Notes under the pieces: generated by a model
Seen by the model: the letters and a program-made list of their open reading frames with translations, nothing else
The model's database searches: none
What the model was told of the DNA's origin: nothing
Assembly: GCA_000170815.1 (NCBI GenBank)
Contig: ABCO01000001.1
Location: 496,001 to 560,000, forward strand
From: an unidentified eubacterium SCB49
GTDB taxonomy: Bacteria; Bacteroidota; Bacteroidia; Flavobacteriales; Flavobacteriaceae
Direction of reading: 5' to 3'
Length of the DNA stretch: 64,000 bases
Made by a program: the position numbers and the translations under genes
In this document: positions 17,088 to 25,965 of the stretch, one piece after another
Layout: each line of letters starts with the position of its first letter
How positions within the stretch are numbered: position 1 is the first letter of the stretch

Positions 17088-18614
17088 ATGAAAAATTATA
17101 TAAAAATAACAGCGGCGGTAGTTGCTTTAGGGTTTATTAGTTGTGAGCCAGAATTTGATACTGCTATTGATGAAGCTGGATTCTATGAGTCTGGAACTGC
17201 AGATTTTTCTAATTATGTTGCTGTAGGTAATTCTTTAACAGCAGGATATGCAGATGGAGCATTGTTTATTACAGGACAAGAAGCTTCTTATCCTAATATA
17301 ATGGCAAATCAGTTTACACATGTAGGAGGTGGTGATTTTACACAGCCTTTAATGAGTGATAACTTAGGTGGGCTTTTATTAGGAGGAACACAAATTACTG
17401 AAAATAGGCTAGTACTATCTTTTGATGCAGAAGGAAATCCTGGACCAGTAAGATTAGAAGGAACGCCTACGACAGATGTTGCTAATAATGTTGGCGGCCC
17501 ATTTAATAATATGGGTGTGCCTGGAGCAAAAAGTTTTCATTTAGTAGCTCCTGGTTATGGTAATGTTGCTGGTGTTGCAACAGGTGCTGCAAATCCTTAT
17601 TACGCTCGTATTGCTACTTCTGCTAATGCAACAGTAATAGAAGATGCGGTTTCTTTAAGTCCAACCTTCTTTTCTTTATGGATAGGAAATAATGATATCT
17701 TATCATATGCTACATCTGGAGGTTCTGGTGTAGATCAAACAGGAAATGTAGACCCATCTACTTATGGTCCTAATGATATTACTGATCCTAATGTTTTTGC
17801 TTCTGTGTATAGCAGTCAAGTATATGCTTTAACTAGCGGTGGTGCAAAAGGAGCTTTAGTAAATATTCCAAATATTACTTCTATTCCTTACTTTACAACT
17901 GTACCTGCACAGTCTATTCCACTTGATGCTGCAACAGCTGGTGCTTTAAACGCACAGTTTAATTTGTACAATACACAAGTATTACCAGGAATGGTAGCTG
18001 CTGGTGTGATTGCACAAGAGGAAGCAGACTTGAGAGCAATAAATTATGTGAATGGAGTTAATTATCCAATTATGACAGATAATGATCTAACAGATTTAAC
18101 AACTATTTTAATAGCACAAGGTATTCCTGCTGAGACGGCTGGTTTATTAGGTCAATTACGTCAAGTAAACGATGCAGATCTTGTGGTTCTTACTGCTTCT
18201 GGTGTATTAGGTACACTAGCAGATCCAGCAAATCCACAATCTGTGATTGGTGTAGCTGTTCCTTTAACTAACGAGTTTGTATTAACTACAACAGAGCAAG
18301 AAAGAGTGTCTACAGCAGCAGACGCTTACAATGCAGTGATTGAAGGTTTAGCAGCACAAAATGATCTTGCTTTTGTAGATGCAAAAAGTGCATTAGCTCA
18401 GGTTGCAGCAACAGGAGTGTCATACAATGGAGGTTTATTAACATCTACTTTTGTAACAGGTGGTGCTTTTTCTCTTGATGGTGTTCACCCTTCACCAAGA
18501 GGTTATGCGTTTACTGCAAATGCTATCATTAGCGCTATTAATGATCAATATGGAGCTACAATTCCAACAGTAGATATAGGAAACTATGCTACTGTGACAT
18601 TGACTAATAATTAA
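17088..18614 (+). CDS. SGNH/GDSL-family lipoprotein hydrolase
   Basis: The 508 residues carry a lipoprotein signal (LGFISC, Cys19). SGNH blocks are present: block I VAVGNSLTAGYADG (Ser49), block III LWIGNNDIL and block V SLDGVHPSPRGY with the Asp-xx-His dyad. The long Ala/Val-rich middle insert is common in Bacteroidota members. It is predicted to be an esterase or lipase anchored to the outer membrane, working with the FadL-type porin upstream. A terminator follows 24 bases after the stop. Confidence 0.88.
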   Translation: MKNYIKITAAVVALGFISCEPEFDTAIDEAGFYESGTADFSNYVAVGNSLTAGYADGALFITGQEASYPNIMANQFTHVGGGDFTQPLMSDNLGGLLLGGTQITENRLVLSFDAEGNPGPVRLEGTPTTDVANNVGGPFNNMGVPGAKSFHLVAPGYGNVAGVATGAANPYYARIATSANATVIEDAVSLSPTFFSLWIGNNDILSYATSGGSGVDQTGNVDPSTYGPNDITDPNVFASVYSSQVYALTSGGAKGALVNIPNITSIPYFTTVPAQSIPLDAATAGALNAQFNLYNTQVLPGMVAAGVIAQEEADLRAINYVNGVNYPIMTDNDLTDLTTILIAQGIPAETAGLLGQLRQVNDADLVVLTASGVLGTLADPANPQSVIGVAVPLTNEFVLTTTEQERVSTAADAYNAVIEGLAAQNDLAFVDAKSALAQVAATGVSYNGGLLTSTFVTGGAFSLDGVHPSPRGYAFTANAIISAINDQYGATIPTVDIGNYATVTLTNN

Positions 18615-18637
18615 TAGTACATCTTAACATTATATTT

Positions 18638-18673
18638 AGTGCCGTTTTCTATAATGAGAACGGCACTTTTTTT
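18638..18673 (+). terminator. Rho-independent terminator after the FadL-SGNH pair
   Basis: AGTGCCGTT (38-46) pairs with AACGGCACT (59-67), extendable inward with one wobble, and is followed by a 7-T run. Confidence 0.88.
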
Positions 18674-18786
18674 ATCTTTATATTTCTGAAAGTATTATAG
18701 GGTTAAGGCCTATTGCTAATTTTTAAACGAACTAAAGATGACTATTTGAGTATGTTATCTTTCGGTTTATCAAATATTGTATAAAG

Positions 18787-19128
18787 ATGAAAACAATTCT
18801 AAGAGTATTATTAACGGCACTAGCGGTTGTGTTATTAGCAAAACTATTACCAGGAGTAACCGTAGAAGGGTATATTTCTGCAATTATTGTGGCGATAGTT
18901 ATTGCGTTATTACGGTTTATAGTCAAGCCTATTTTTGTGATATTAACGCTTCCTATTACTATACTAACCCTAGGATTATTTCTTCTTGTAATAAACGCAA
19001 TCATTATTTTACTAGCAGATTCTTTTATTGATGATTTTACGGTAAACGGCTTCTGGTGGGCATTGATTTTTAGTTTATTGCTGTCATTTGTACAATCTAT
19101 CCTTTTTTCAATTTTAGAAAAGGAGTAA
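18787..19128 (+). CDS. Phage-holin-superfamily-IV-like 4-TM protein
   Basis: The 113-residue hydrophobic protein has four predicted membrane segments (about 4-24, 30-48, 52-75, 88-108) and the conserved ALLRFIVKPIFVILTLPITI of the PF04020-type family. Despite the family name it is a common chromosomal membrane protein of unknown role; nothing phage-like surrounds it. It is preceded by a terminator and followed by tig, which has its own -7 box, so it is probably monocistronic. Confidence 0.85.
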   Translation: MKTILRVLLTALAVVLLAKLLPGVTVEGYISAIIVAIVIALLRFIVKPIFVILTLPITILTLGLFLLVINAIIILLADSFIDDFTVNGFWWALIFSLLLSFVQSILFSILEKE

Positions 19129-19230
19129 ATACTTCTGAAATATGCTTGATTTGAAGCCTATTTCCAAAGAAATATAATAACCACTTTAATTACAGTTGCT
19201 TAAACCTATGGTGAGTGCGATAAAAATTAC

Positions 19231-19238
19231 TATTTTTG
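19231..19238 (+). promoter_or_regulatory. -7 box of tig
   Basis: TATTTTTG matches TAnnTTTG and lies 26 bases before the tig ATG. The extended string TATTTTTGCAGTC also occurs before der (32808). Confidence 0.5.
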
Positions 19239-19264
19239 CAGTCCGAAATTTTTAGCTATAAAAA

Positions 19265-20584
19265 ATGAATATTACTAAGAAAGAAATAGACAGTCTAAAT
19301 GCTGTACTGACAGTAGAGGTAAAAAAAGAAGACTATGCAGATAAAGTGCAAAGTGTTTTAAATAACTATCGTAAAACAGCAACCGTTCCAGGTTTTAGAA
19401 AAGGGCATATCCCAATGGGAATGGTCAAAAAACAATATGGGAAAGCCGTGTTGTTAGAAGAAGTAAATAAAATACTTCAAGAAAACCTACATAAATATCT
19501 TACAGAAGAAAAATTAGATATTTTAGGTAATCCATTACCAAAGAACGATACAGAGATTGATTGGGACGGAGAAGATTTTTCTTTTGAGTTTGATCTAGGA
19601 CTTTCTCCAGAGTTTACTGTAGATGTAAAGAAAAAAGCGGTAACGCAATATAAAGTAGTTGCAGACGAAAAAATGCTTGACAACCAAGTATTGACAATTC
19701 GTAAGCAATACGGAAAGTTAACAAACAAAGAAGTAGTTGAAAAAGGAGATGAAATTACAGGGACTTTTAAAAATGAAGAAGCTGCAATTGACAAGAAAAC
19801 TACATTAGAGCTTGACCTTGTAAAAGGTAAAACGCAAACTAAAGCTTTGTTAGGTGCTAAGGCAGGTGATGTAATCACTTTAAAAACAAAAGGTTTATTT
19901 GCAGAAGAAGTAGAGCTACAACGTCATTTAGGTGTTGATCCTGTTGCTGCAAAAGATCTTAAAGTTGAGGTAGAATTTACTGTAGAAGAAGTAAACTCTC
20001 GTGAGATGGCAGAATTAAACCAAGAGTTGTTTGATAAGTTGTTTGGAGAAGGAAATGTTACTTCAGAAAAAGAATTAAAAGCTAAAATAAAAGAAGACGC
20101 AGAAGGGCAGTTTATGCAGCAAAGCGATCAAAAACTTTTAAATGATGTTGTAGATTCTTTAATCGAAAACACAAAATTTGATCTTCCTGGAGAGTTCTTA
20201 CAAAAATGGATACAAGTATCTGGTGAGAAAGTAATGACAGAAGAAGAAGCTAAGGCAGAATATGAGCGTAGCGAAAAAGGATTGCGTTATCAACTAATAG
20301 AAGGAAAGCTAAGAGCAGAAAACAACCTTCAAGTAACCTTTGATGAATTAAAGGAATACAGTAAAGGGATGATCAAGCAGCAAATGGCTCAGTTTGGGCA
20401 ATTAGACCCTTCAGAAGAAGAGTTAGATAGTATTGCAGCTAGAATTATGGGCAATGAAGAAGAAGTAAAGCGTATGAGTGAGCAACTAGCAACCAATAAA
20501 TTGCTAGGGTATTTTAAAGAAAATGCTAAACTAAAAACTAAAGAAGTTTCTTACGATACATTTATCAAAGAAGCCTACGCATAA
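19265..20584 (+). CDS. tig: Trigger factor
   Basis: This 439-residue ribosome-associated chaperone has the ribosome-docking signature VPGFRKGHIPMGMVKKQYG (about 42-60) in its N-terminal domain, a central PPIase-like domain (about 150-240) and a helical C-terminal arm. The PPIase region is divergent, as usual in Bacteroidota. clpP and clpX follow on the same strand, the conserved tig-clpP-clpX order linking nascent-chain folding to proteolysis. A hairpin lies between tig and clpP. Confidence 0.95.
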   Translation: MNITKKEIDSLNAVLTVEVKKEDYADKVQSVLNNYRKTATVPGFRKGHIPMGMVKKQYGKAVLLEEVNKILQENLHKYLTEEKLDILGNPLPKNDTEIDWDGEDFSFEFDLGLSPEFTVDVKKKAVTQYKVVADEKMLDNQVLTIRKQYGKLTNKEVVEKGDEITGTFKNEEAAIDKKTTLELDLVKGKTQTKALLGAKAGDVITLKTKGLFAEEVELQRHLGVDPVAAKDLKVEVEFTVEEVNSREMAELNQELFDKLFGEGNVTSEKELKAKIKEDAEGQFMQQSDQKLLNDVVDSLIENTKFDLPGEFLQKWIQVSGEKVMTEEEAKAEYERSEKGLRYQLIEGKLRAENNLQVTFDELKEYSKGMIKQQMAQFGQLDPSEEELDSIAARIMGNEEEVKRMSEQLATNKLLGYFKENAKLKTKEVSYDTFIKEAYA

Positions 20585-20607
20585 CTCATTAAAAAAATGG
20601 GTATCTT

Positions 20608-20639
20608 TAAGGCGTTATATGGAAGCATATAGCGCCTTA
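20608..20639 (+). terminator. Hairpin between tig and clpP
   Basis: A 14-bp stem with one wobble (TAAGGCGTTATATG with its complement) and a GAAG tetraloop. The T-run is poor, so it may attenuate or process the message rather than end it. Confidence 0.5.
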
Positions 20640-20669
20640 TTAATTAAAGAGAAAAAGGAATAGAATTTT

Positions 20670-21350
20670 ATGGATTACGGAAAAGAATTTAAAAAATTTG
20701 CAATTAAAGATCAAGGAGTTAGCAGTACCTATTACGATAGTATCTTAACAAGTATGTACCCGGTAGGTCTTACTCCAAACATTATTGAAGAACGCCAGAT
20801 GAACGCTGTTGCAATGGATGTGTTCTCTCGTTTAATGATGGATAGAATTATTTTTTTAGGAACGGGTATTAATGATCAAGTTGCAAACATTGTTCAAGCA
20901 CAGTTATTGTTTTTGGCAAGTGTAGACGCTACGAGAGATATACAAATATACATTAACTCTCCAGGTGGAAGTGTGTACGCAGGTCTTGGTATTTATGATA
21001 CGATGCAATTTATCACTCCAGATGTAGCAACTATTTGTACAGGTATGGCAGCTTCTATGGGAGCAGTGCTTTTATGTGCAGGAGAAAAAGGAAAACGTTC
21101 TGGTTTAACACATTCTCGTGTAATGATACACCAACCAATGGGTGGCGCTCAAGGGCAAGCAAGTGATATCGAGATTACAGCAAAAGAAATCATTACACTT
21201 AAAAAAGAATTATACGAAATCATCTCTAAACACACAGGTCAAGATTATGACAAAGTGTATGAAGACAGTGATCGTGACTACTGGATGAAAGCTGACAAGG
21301 CTCTAGAATACGGTATGATTGATGAAATTTTAACTAGAGGGAAAAAATAA
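20670..21350 (+). CDS. clpP: ATP-dependent Clp protease proteolytic subunit
   Basis: This 226-residue serine peptidase forms the proteolytic barrel used by ClpX. The nucleophile is Ser129 in [11 protein letters not shown] and the base is His154 in [12 protein letters not shown]; the Asp of the triad lies in the SDRDYW region. [16 protein letters not shown] is also conserved. clpX begins 121 bases downstream. Confidence 0.97.
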   Translation: MDYGKEFKKFAIKDQGVSSTYYDSILTSMYPVGLTPNIIEERQMNAVAMDVFSRLMMDRIIFLGTGINDQVANIVQAQLLFLASVDATRDIQIYINSPGGSVYAGLGIYDTMQFITPDVATICTGMAASMGAVLLCAGEKGKRSGLTHSRVMIHQPMGGAQGQASDIEITAKEIITLKKELYEIISKHTGQDYDKVYEDSDRDYWMKADKALEYGMIDEILTRGKK

Positions 21351-21471
21351 ACCCTTATTTATACTCATTGAAATGTTTAATTAAAATGATATTTCAGTGA
21401 TTTATATAACAGGAGTTTAAAACTCCCACGCAATGTTTAAGCATGGAAGGGAGTTACAAAAAGAGAATATC

Positions 21472-22704
21472 ATGGCAAAGGAAGTATTAGAATGTTCGTT
21501 TTGTGGTAGAAAAAAACCAGAAACTAGTCTGCTTATTGCAGGTTTAGACGCACATATCTGTGATCGCTGTATTGAACAAGCGCACGGTATCGTAGTAGAA
21601 GAAGAGGTTCATAAAAAGGGGAGTGCAGTTTCAGAAGAATTGATGCTTAAAAAACCAAAAATGATTAAAACATTTTTGGATGATTATGTAATTGGTCAAG
21701 ACCATACAAAAAAAGTGATGTCTGTTGCTGTTTATAATCACTATAAGCGATTATTGCAGCCTAAAACAGAAGATGATATTGAAATACAGAAGAGTAATAT
21801 CATCATGGTGGGGCAAACAGGTACAGGTAAAACCCTAGTTGCAAAAACGATCGCTAGAATGCTTAATGTGCCTTTAGCAATTGTAGATGCTACGGTATTA
21901 ACAGAAGCAGGTTATGTAGGAGAAGATGTAGAGAGTATCTTAACACGTCTGTTACAAGCAGCAGATTACGATCTGGAAAAAGCCCAAAACGGTATTGTTT
22001 TTATTGATGAGATAGATAAAATTGCTCGTAAAAGTGATAACCCTTCAATTACTAGAGATGTAAGTGGAGAAGGTGTACAACAAGCTTTACTTAAACTACT
22101 AGAAGGAACTGTTGTAAACGTACCGCCTAAAGGGGGTCGTAAACATCCTGACCAAAAGTTTATAGAGGTAAACACCGAGAATATTTTATTTATAGCTGGT
22201 GGTGCCTTTGATGGGATTAATAGACATATCTCAAAAAGATTAAACTTACAGTCTGTAGGTTTTAGCGCAACACATAAAGAAGAGCAACTGGATAAAGACC
22301 ATATGCTTAAGTATATTATTCCAAAAGATTTAAAAGATTTTGGATTGATACCAGAAATTATAGGTCGATTGCCAGTGCTTACTTATATGAATCCATTAGA
22401 TAATGCTACCTTAAGAGCAATTTTAACAGAGCCTAAAAATGCAATTATCAAACAATATAAGAAGTTGTTTGAAATGGATGATATTGAGTTAATTATTACT
22501 GAAGAAGGTTTAGACTTTATTGTAGAACAGGCTATAGAATACAAGCTTGGTGCAAGGGGATTACGCTCGCTTTGTGAAGCAGTGCTCACAGATGCAATGT
22601 ATGAGCTTCCTGGAACCGATGTAAAGCAGCTTTCTGTAAATGTAGAATACGTGAAAGAAAAACTGAATAAAGCTACCATTAAAAAGCTGAAAGCGGTTTC
22701 TTAA
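21472..22704 (+). CDS. clpX: Clp protease ATP-binding subunit ClpX
   Basis: The 410-residue AAA+ unfoldase has an N-terminal zinc domain (Cys8, Cys11, Cys30, Cys33), Walker A GQTGTGKT, Walker [12 protein letters not shown] and the sensor-2 motif GARGLRS. It delivers tagged proteins to ClpP. The ATG at 21472 ([17 protein letters not shown]) matches the family start better than the in-frame ATG 39 bases earlier. A strong terminator follows. Confidence 0.97.
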   Translation: MAKEVLECSFCGRKKPETSLLIAGLDAHICDRCIEQAHGIVVEEEVHKKGSAVSEELMLKKPKMIKTFLDDYVIGQDHTKKVMSVAVYNHYKRLLQPKTEDDIEIQKSNIIMVGQTGTGKTLVAKTIARMLNVPLAIVDATVLTEAGYVGEDVESILTRLLQAADYDLEKAQNGIVFIDEIDKIARKSDNPSITRDVSGEGVQQALLKLLEGTVVNVPPKGGRKHPDQKFIEVNTENILFIAGGAFDGINRHISKRLNLQSVGFSATHKEEQLDKDHMLKYIIPKDLKDFGLIPEIIGRLPVLTYMNPLDNATLRAILTEPKNAIIKQYKKLFEMDDIELIITEEGLDFIVEQAIEYKLGARGLRSLCEAVLTDAMYELPGTDVKQLSVNVEYVKEKLNKATIKKLKAVS

Positions 22705-22722
22705 TTTCACTAGTTATTATAT

Positions 22723-22764
22723 AAACTCCCCCTTGAGATACTATTTTTCTCAAGGGGGAGTTTT
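22723..22764 (+). terminator. Rho-independent terminator after clpX
   Basis: A perfect 15-bp GC-rich stem (22723-22737 with 22749-22763) is followed by T residues. It lies 19 bases past the clpX stop. Confidence 0.92.
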
Positions 22765-22780
22765 GGTATAAAGACAATTT

Positions 22781-23590
22781 GTGTTTCTGAAATTTTTAAA
22801 AATCATACTTCATACAGGTGTTACGGTTTTACTTACTGTGATCACACAAATAGGTGGACTTGTTTATCTGCTCACATTGCTTTTTATTAAACAGAATGTC
22901 ACACATTTTAGATTAAAAAGAACTGCTTTTTTTATTTTGTTATATTGTTCTGCAACGTATCTTATTGTACCTCCATTGGCGAGTTATTTGGGGCGAGAAC
23001 CTATTAAAGAGTCTGAAGTGTTAAAAGCGCACGCTCTGTTTTATACCTTAGCTAATAGAAATTATGTGACACCAGAATTAAATGATGTTCTCAACAAATC
23101 TGCTAAAGATTTTCAACAGAAATATCCAGGTATTGAACTTGTGTATCTTGACGCAAGCTTCCCGTTTATAGATGGCTTTCCTTTATTGCCTCATTTAAGT
23201 CATAATGATGGAAAGAAAGTAGATATATCGTTCATCTATCAAGATAATTTCGGAAATATGACCAACTTAAAACCTGCCTTAAGTGGATACGGTGTGTATG
23301 AAGCGCCTACAGTTTCAGAATATAATCAACCCGATGTCTGTGAAAAGAAAGGATATTGGCAATACGACTTTACTAAGTATGCAAGCCTTAGCACAATCAA
23401 TCAAGAGCTTAAAATTTCAGAAGTAGGTACAAAGGCTTTGTCTTTATGTATTTTGAAGAACCCTGCTGTTTCTAAAATGTTTATTGAGCCTCATTTAAAA
23501 AAAAGAATGCAATTGTATGACACGAAAGTGCGTTTTCACGGTTGCCAAGCTGTACGGCACGATGATCATATCCATTTTCAGGTAAAATAA
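22781..23590 (+). CDS. Membrane-anchored LAS/MepA-like metallopeptidase candidate
   Basis: The 269 residues (GTG start) have two N-terminal membrane segments (about 10-36 and 49-69) and an extracytoplasmic domain. Zinc-ligand patterns of the LAS fold (MepA, VanX/VanY, lysostaphin, hedgehog) are visible: His141-x6-Asp148 in SHNDGKKVDISF and the His-x-His pair 263/265 in RHDDHIHFQV. LAS peptidases usually cleave peptide cross-links in peptidoglycan. No full-length family is recognised, so a murein endopeptidase or carboxypeptidase role is inference. It is separated from clpX by a terminator and convergent with the GH3 gene; no other cell-wall gene adjoins it. Confidence 0.6.
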   Translation: MFLKFLKIILHTGVTVLLTVITQIGGLVYLLTLLFIKQNVTHFRLKRTAFFILLYCSATYLIVPPLASYLGREPIKESEVLKAHALFYTLANRNYVTPELNDVLNKSAKDFQQKYPGIELVYLDASFPFIDGFPLLPHLSHNDGKKVDISFIYQDNFGNMTNLKPALSGYGVYEAPTVSEYNQPDVCEKKGYWQYDFTKYASLSTINQELKISEVGTKALSLCILKNPAVSKMFIEPHLKKRMQLYDTKVRFHGCQAVRHDDHIHFQVK

Positions 23591-23599
23591 ATAGTTGTG

Positions 23600-25114
23600 C
23601 TACTTATTTATAGCGATTAACTCTTCTAGATAATCTCTTGTGTTGGATAATCGAGGCACTTTATGTTGCCCACCTAGTTTGTCTTTTTTCTTTAGCCAAT
23701 CGTAAAACAGTCGCTCCCGAGCTTGATGAACGGTAGGTGCGTTTAAAGTTGTGTTATTAAAGCGTTTTGCTTCATAATCACTATTTTCTTCTTGTAAAGC
23801 TTTGTCTAATGCTTGTGTGAAGTCTGATAAGTTTTTAGGAGGAGTTTTAAACTCTATCATCCATTCGTGCGCCCCTTTTTCTTTTCCTACCATAAAAATA
23901 GGAGCTGCTGTGTATTCTACAATTTCGCAATTTGTATCGTGTGCTACTTTGCGTAAAGCTGCCTCTGCATTTTCAATAATAAGCTCTTCGCCAAAAACAT
24001 TAATATGATGTTTTGTTCTACCTGTAACTTTTATGCGATAAGGATCAATAGATGTAAATCGAATTGTGTCGCCAACTTTATAACGCCATAAGCCAGCATT
24101 TGTGGTGATAATTATAGCGTAATTTTTGCCTACTTCCACTTCACTAAGTGGTATAACTTTTTGTGCTAGACTTCCGTAGGTGTCCATTGGGATAAACTCA
24201 TAAAAAATACCGTAATCCAGCATTAACAGTAGCTCATTGCTTGTGTTTCTGTCTTGTATGGCAAAGAAACCTTCGCTTGCATTATAGATTTCGTAGTATC
24301 TAAAATTATTTTTAGGCAGTATTTTTTTGTATTGTTCTAGGTAAGGATCAAAACTTACGCCCCCATGAAAGTAAACTTCTAGATGAGGCCAAACTTCAAA
24401 GAGATTTCCTTTGCCTGTGGTTTCGATTACATTGTTTAAAAGTACCAACATCCAAGAAGGAACCCCTGCAAGACTTGTTACATTTTCTTGAATTGTCTCA
24501 TTAACGATGGCTTGCATTTTTACCTCCCAATCTCCCATCAATGAAATCTCATTACTTGGAGTGCTGCTGTATTCTGCCCAAAAAGGCATGTTGTCTATTA
24601 GTATTGCAGATAAATCACCGTAACTCGTTCCGTTTTCTTGATATAACTCTTTGCTACCTCCTAAACGTAAACTCTTCCCGGTAAATAACTGCGCATTTTC
24701 ATTGTTGTTTAGGTACATGCAAAGTAAATCTTTACTCGCTGCATAATGACAGCCTTCTAAAGATTCTGTAGAAACAGGAATAAATTTACTTTTGGCATTT
24801 GTGGTTCCGCTAGATTTTGCAAACCATTTAATGGGTGTTGGCCAGAAGATATTGCCTTCACCACGTCGTCCTCGTTCAATGTCGCTTTGTATTTCTTCGT
24901 AGGTAGTAACGGGAACACGCTCTGTAAACTCTCGATAGTTTTTTATGCTATCAAAATCATATTTCTTTCCTATTTCAGTAGCGCGAGCACGTAGCAATAA
25001 CGAAGTAAGCAGTTCTTGCTGCACCTCGTTAGGATATTTTAAAAATAATTCTATCTGATGAAAACGTTTTTTTAAGAACCAAGATGCAACAGAATTGACT
25101 AAAGGGATTGGCAT
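23600..25114 (-). CDS. Bacterial GH3-family acyl-adenylating protein
   Basis: The 504-residue protein matches the GH3 superfamily of acyl-acid amido synthetases throughout: the ATP-binding segment KSSGTTNAKSKFIPVS, the central YNASEGFFAIQ and LWRYKVGDTIRFTS, and the C-terminal TGRTKHHINVFGEEL. Plant members join amino acids to auxin or jasmonate; bacterial substrates are mostly unknown. It lies divergent from the DUF2797 gene (38 bases between starts) and ends 10 bases from the convergent upstream gene. Confidence 0.9.
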   Translation of the reverse strand: MPIPLVNSVASWFLKKRFHQIELFLKYPNEVQQELLTSLLLRARATEIGKKYDFDSIKNYREFTERVPVTTYEEIQSDIERGRRGEGNIFWPTPIKWFAKSSGTTNAKSKFIPVSTESLEGCHYAASKDLLCMYLNNNENAQLFTGKSLRLGGSKELYQENGTSYGDLSAILIDNMPFWAEYSSTPSNEISLMGDWEVKMQAIVNETIQENVTSLAGVPSWMLVLLNNVIETTGKGNLFEVWPHLEVYFHGGVSFDPYLEQYKKILPKNNFRYYEIYNASEGFFAIQDRNTSNELLLMLDYGIFYEFIPMDTYGSLAQKVIPLSEVEVGKNYAIIITTNAGLWRYKVGDTIRFTSIDPYRIKVTGRTKHHINVFGEELIIENAEAALRKVAHDTNCEIVEYTAAPIFMVGKEKGAHEWMIEFKTPPKNLSDFTQALDKALQEENSDYEAKRFNNTTLNAPTVHQARERLFYDWLKKKDKLGGQHKVPRLSNTRDYLEELIAINK

Positions 25115-25152
25115 TTTTTAAAGTATCTTTATGGTTTAAAAATACAAATTTT

Positions 25153-25947
25153 ATGCATTATAAAGGCGTTCTTACTAAAATGAAAACCGAAAATGGAAGT
25201 CCAATTCAATACTACCTAGTATTCAAGAATGACTTCTTGCATGTCAATCAGTTATTAGATAAACAGTTGACGATTCAGTTTGCAGGATATGAGTGTCTTA
25301 ACTGTGGTTTAGATAAAGAAATTTATAGACAAGGTTTTTGTAAAAATTGCTTTTTTGATATCCCGCAAGCGGCAGATTGGATTATGAAACCCGAATTGAG
25401 TAAAGCGCATTTAGGTATTGAAGATCGTGACCTTGCTTATGAGCAAAAAGTACAGCTTACACCGCATATAGTTTATCTAGCAAATAGTAGTAACGTAAAA
25501 GTAGGGGTAACCCGTAAAACACAAGTGCCTACTCGATGGATAGATCAAGGTGCCCACGAAGCTATTGAAATTCTAGAAGTACCTAATCGTTATCTTGCAG
25601 GTGTTGCTGAGGTAGCTTTAAAAAATCATGTGGGCGATAAAACCAACTGGCGCACCATGCTCAAGAATGAAATAAAGGATGAAAATCTTGTTACGTGGCG
25701 TGATACCTTAAAGCAATATATTCCAGAAGAAGCGATGCCGTATTTTTTAGAAAACAATACAGAAACCCATCTAGATTTTCCTGTGCTGAAATATCCAAAA
25801 AAATTAAAAAGCCTTAACCTAAAAAAGACACCACAATATACAGGTGTTCTTAAAGGTGTTAAAGGGCAATACCTCATTTTTGAAGATGATACCGTTTTTA
25901 ATGTGAGAAGTAACGAAGGGTTTGTAGTGGAAATAGCTGTTTCTTAG
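25153..25947 (+). CDS. DUF2797 protein
   Basis: The 264-residue protein has an early cysteine cluster CLNCGLDKE...GFCKNCF that could bind zinc, then YLANSSNVKVGVTRKTQVPTRWIDQGA, a segment recalling the GIY-YIG fold as in other DUF2797 members. The role is unknown; a nucleic-acid function is speculative. The ATG at 25153 is preferred over an ATG inside the GH3 divergent region because family similarity starts there. It is convergent with the AsmA gene, with only 18 bases between stops. Confidence 0.82.
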   Translation: MHYKGVLTKMKTENGSPIQYYLVFKNDFLHVNQLLDKQLTIQFAGYECLNCGLDKEIYRQGFCKNCFFDIPQAADWIMKPELSKAHLGIEDRDLAYEQKVQLTPHIVYLANSSNVKVGVTRKTQVPTRWIDQGAHEAIEILEVPNRYLAGVAEVALKNHVGDKTNWRTMLKNEIKDENLVTWRDTLKQYIPEEAMPYFLENNTETHLDFPVLKYPKKLKSLNLKKTPQYTGVLKGVKGQYLIFEDDTVFNVRSNEGFVVEIAVS

Positions 25948-25965
25948 TTACTACTAAAGAACCTC

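Noticed and set aside
18787..19128. Prophage holin
   Set aside because: The family name is historical; neighbours are core genes and no lysin or phage gene is present.
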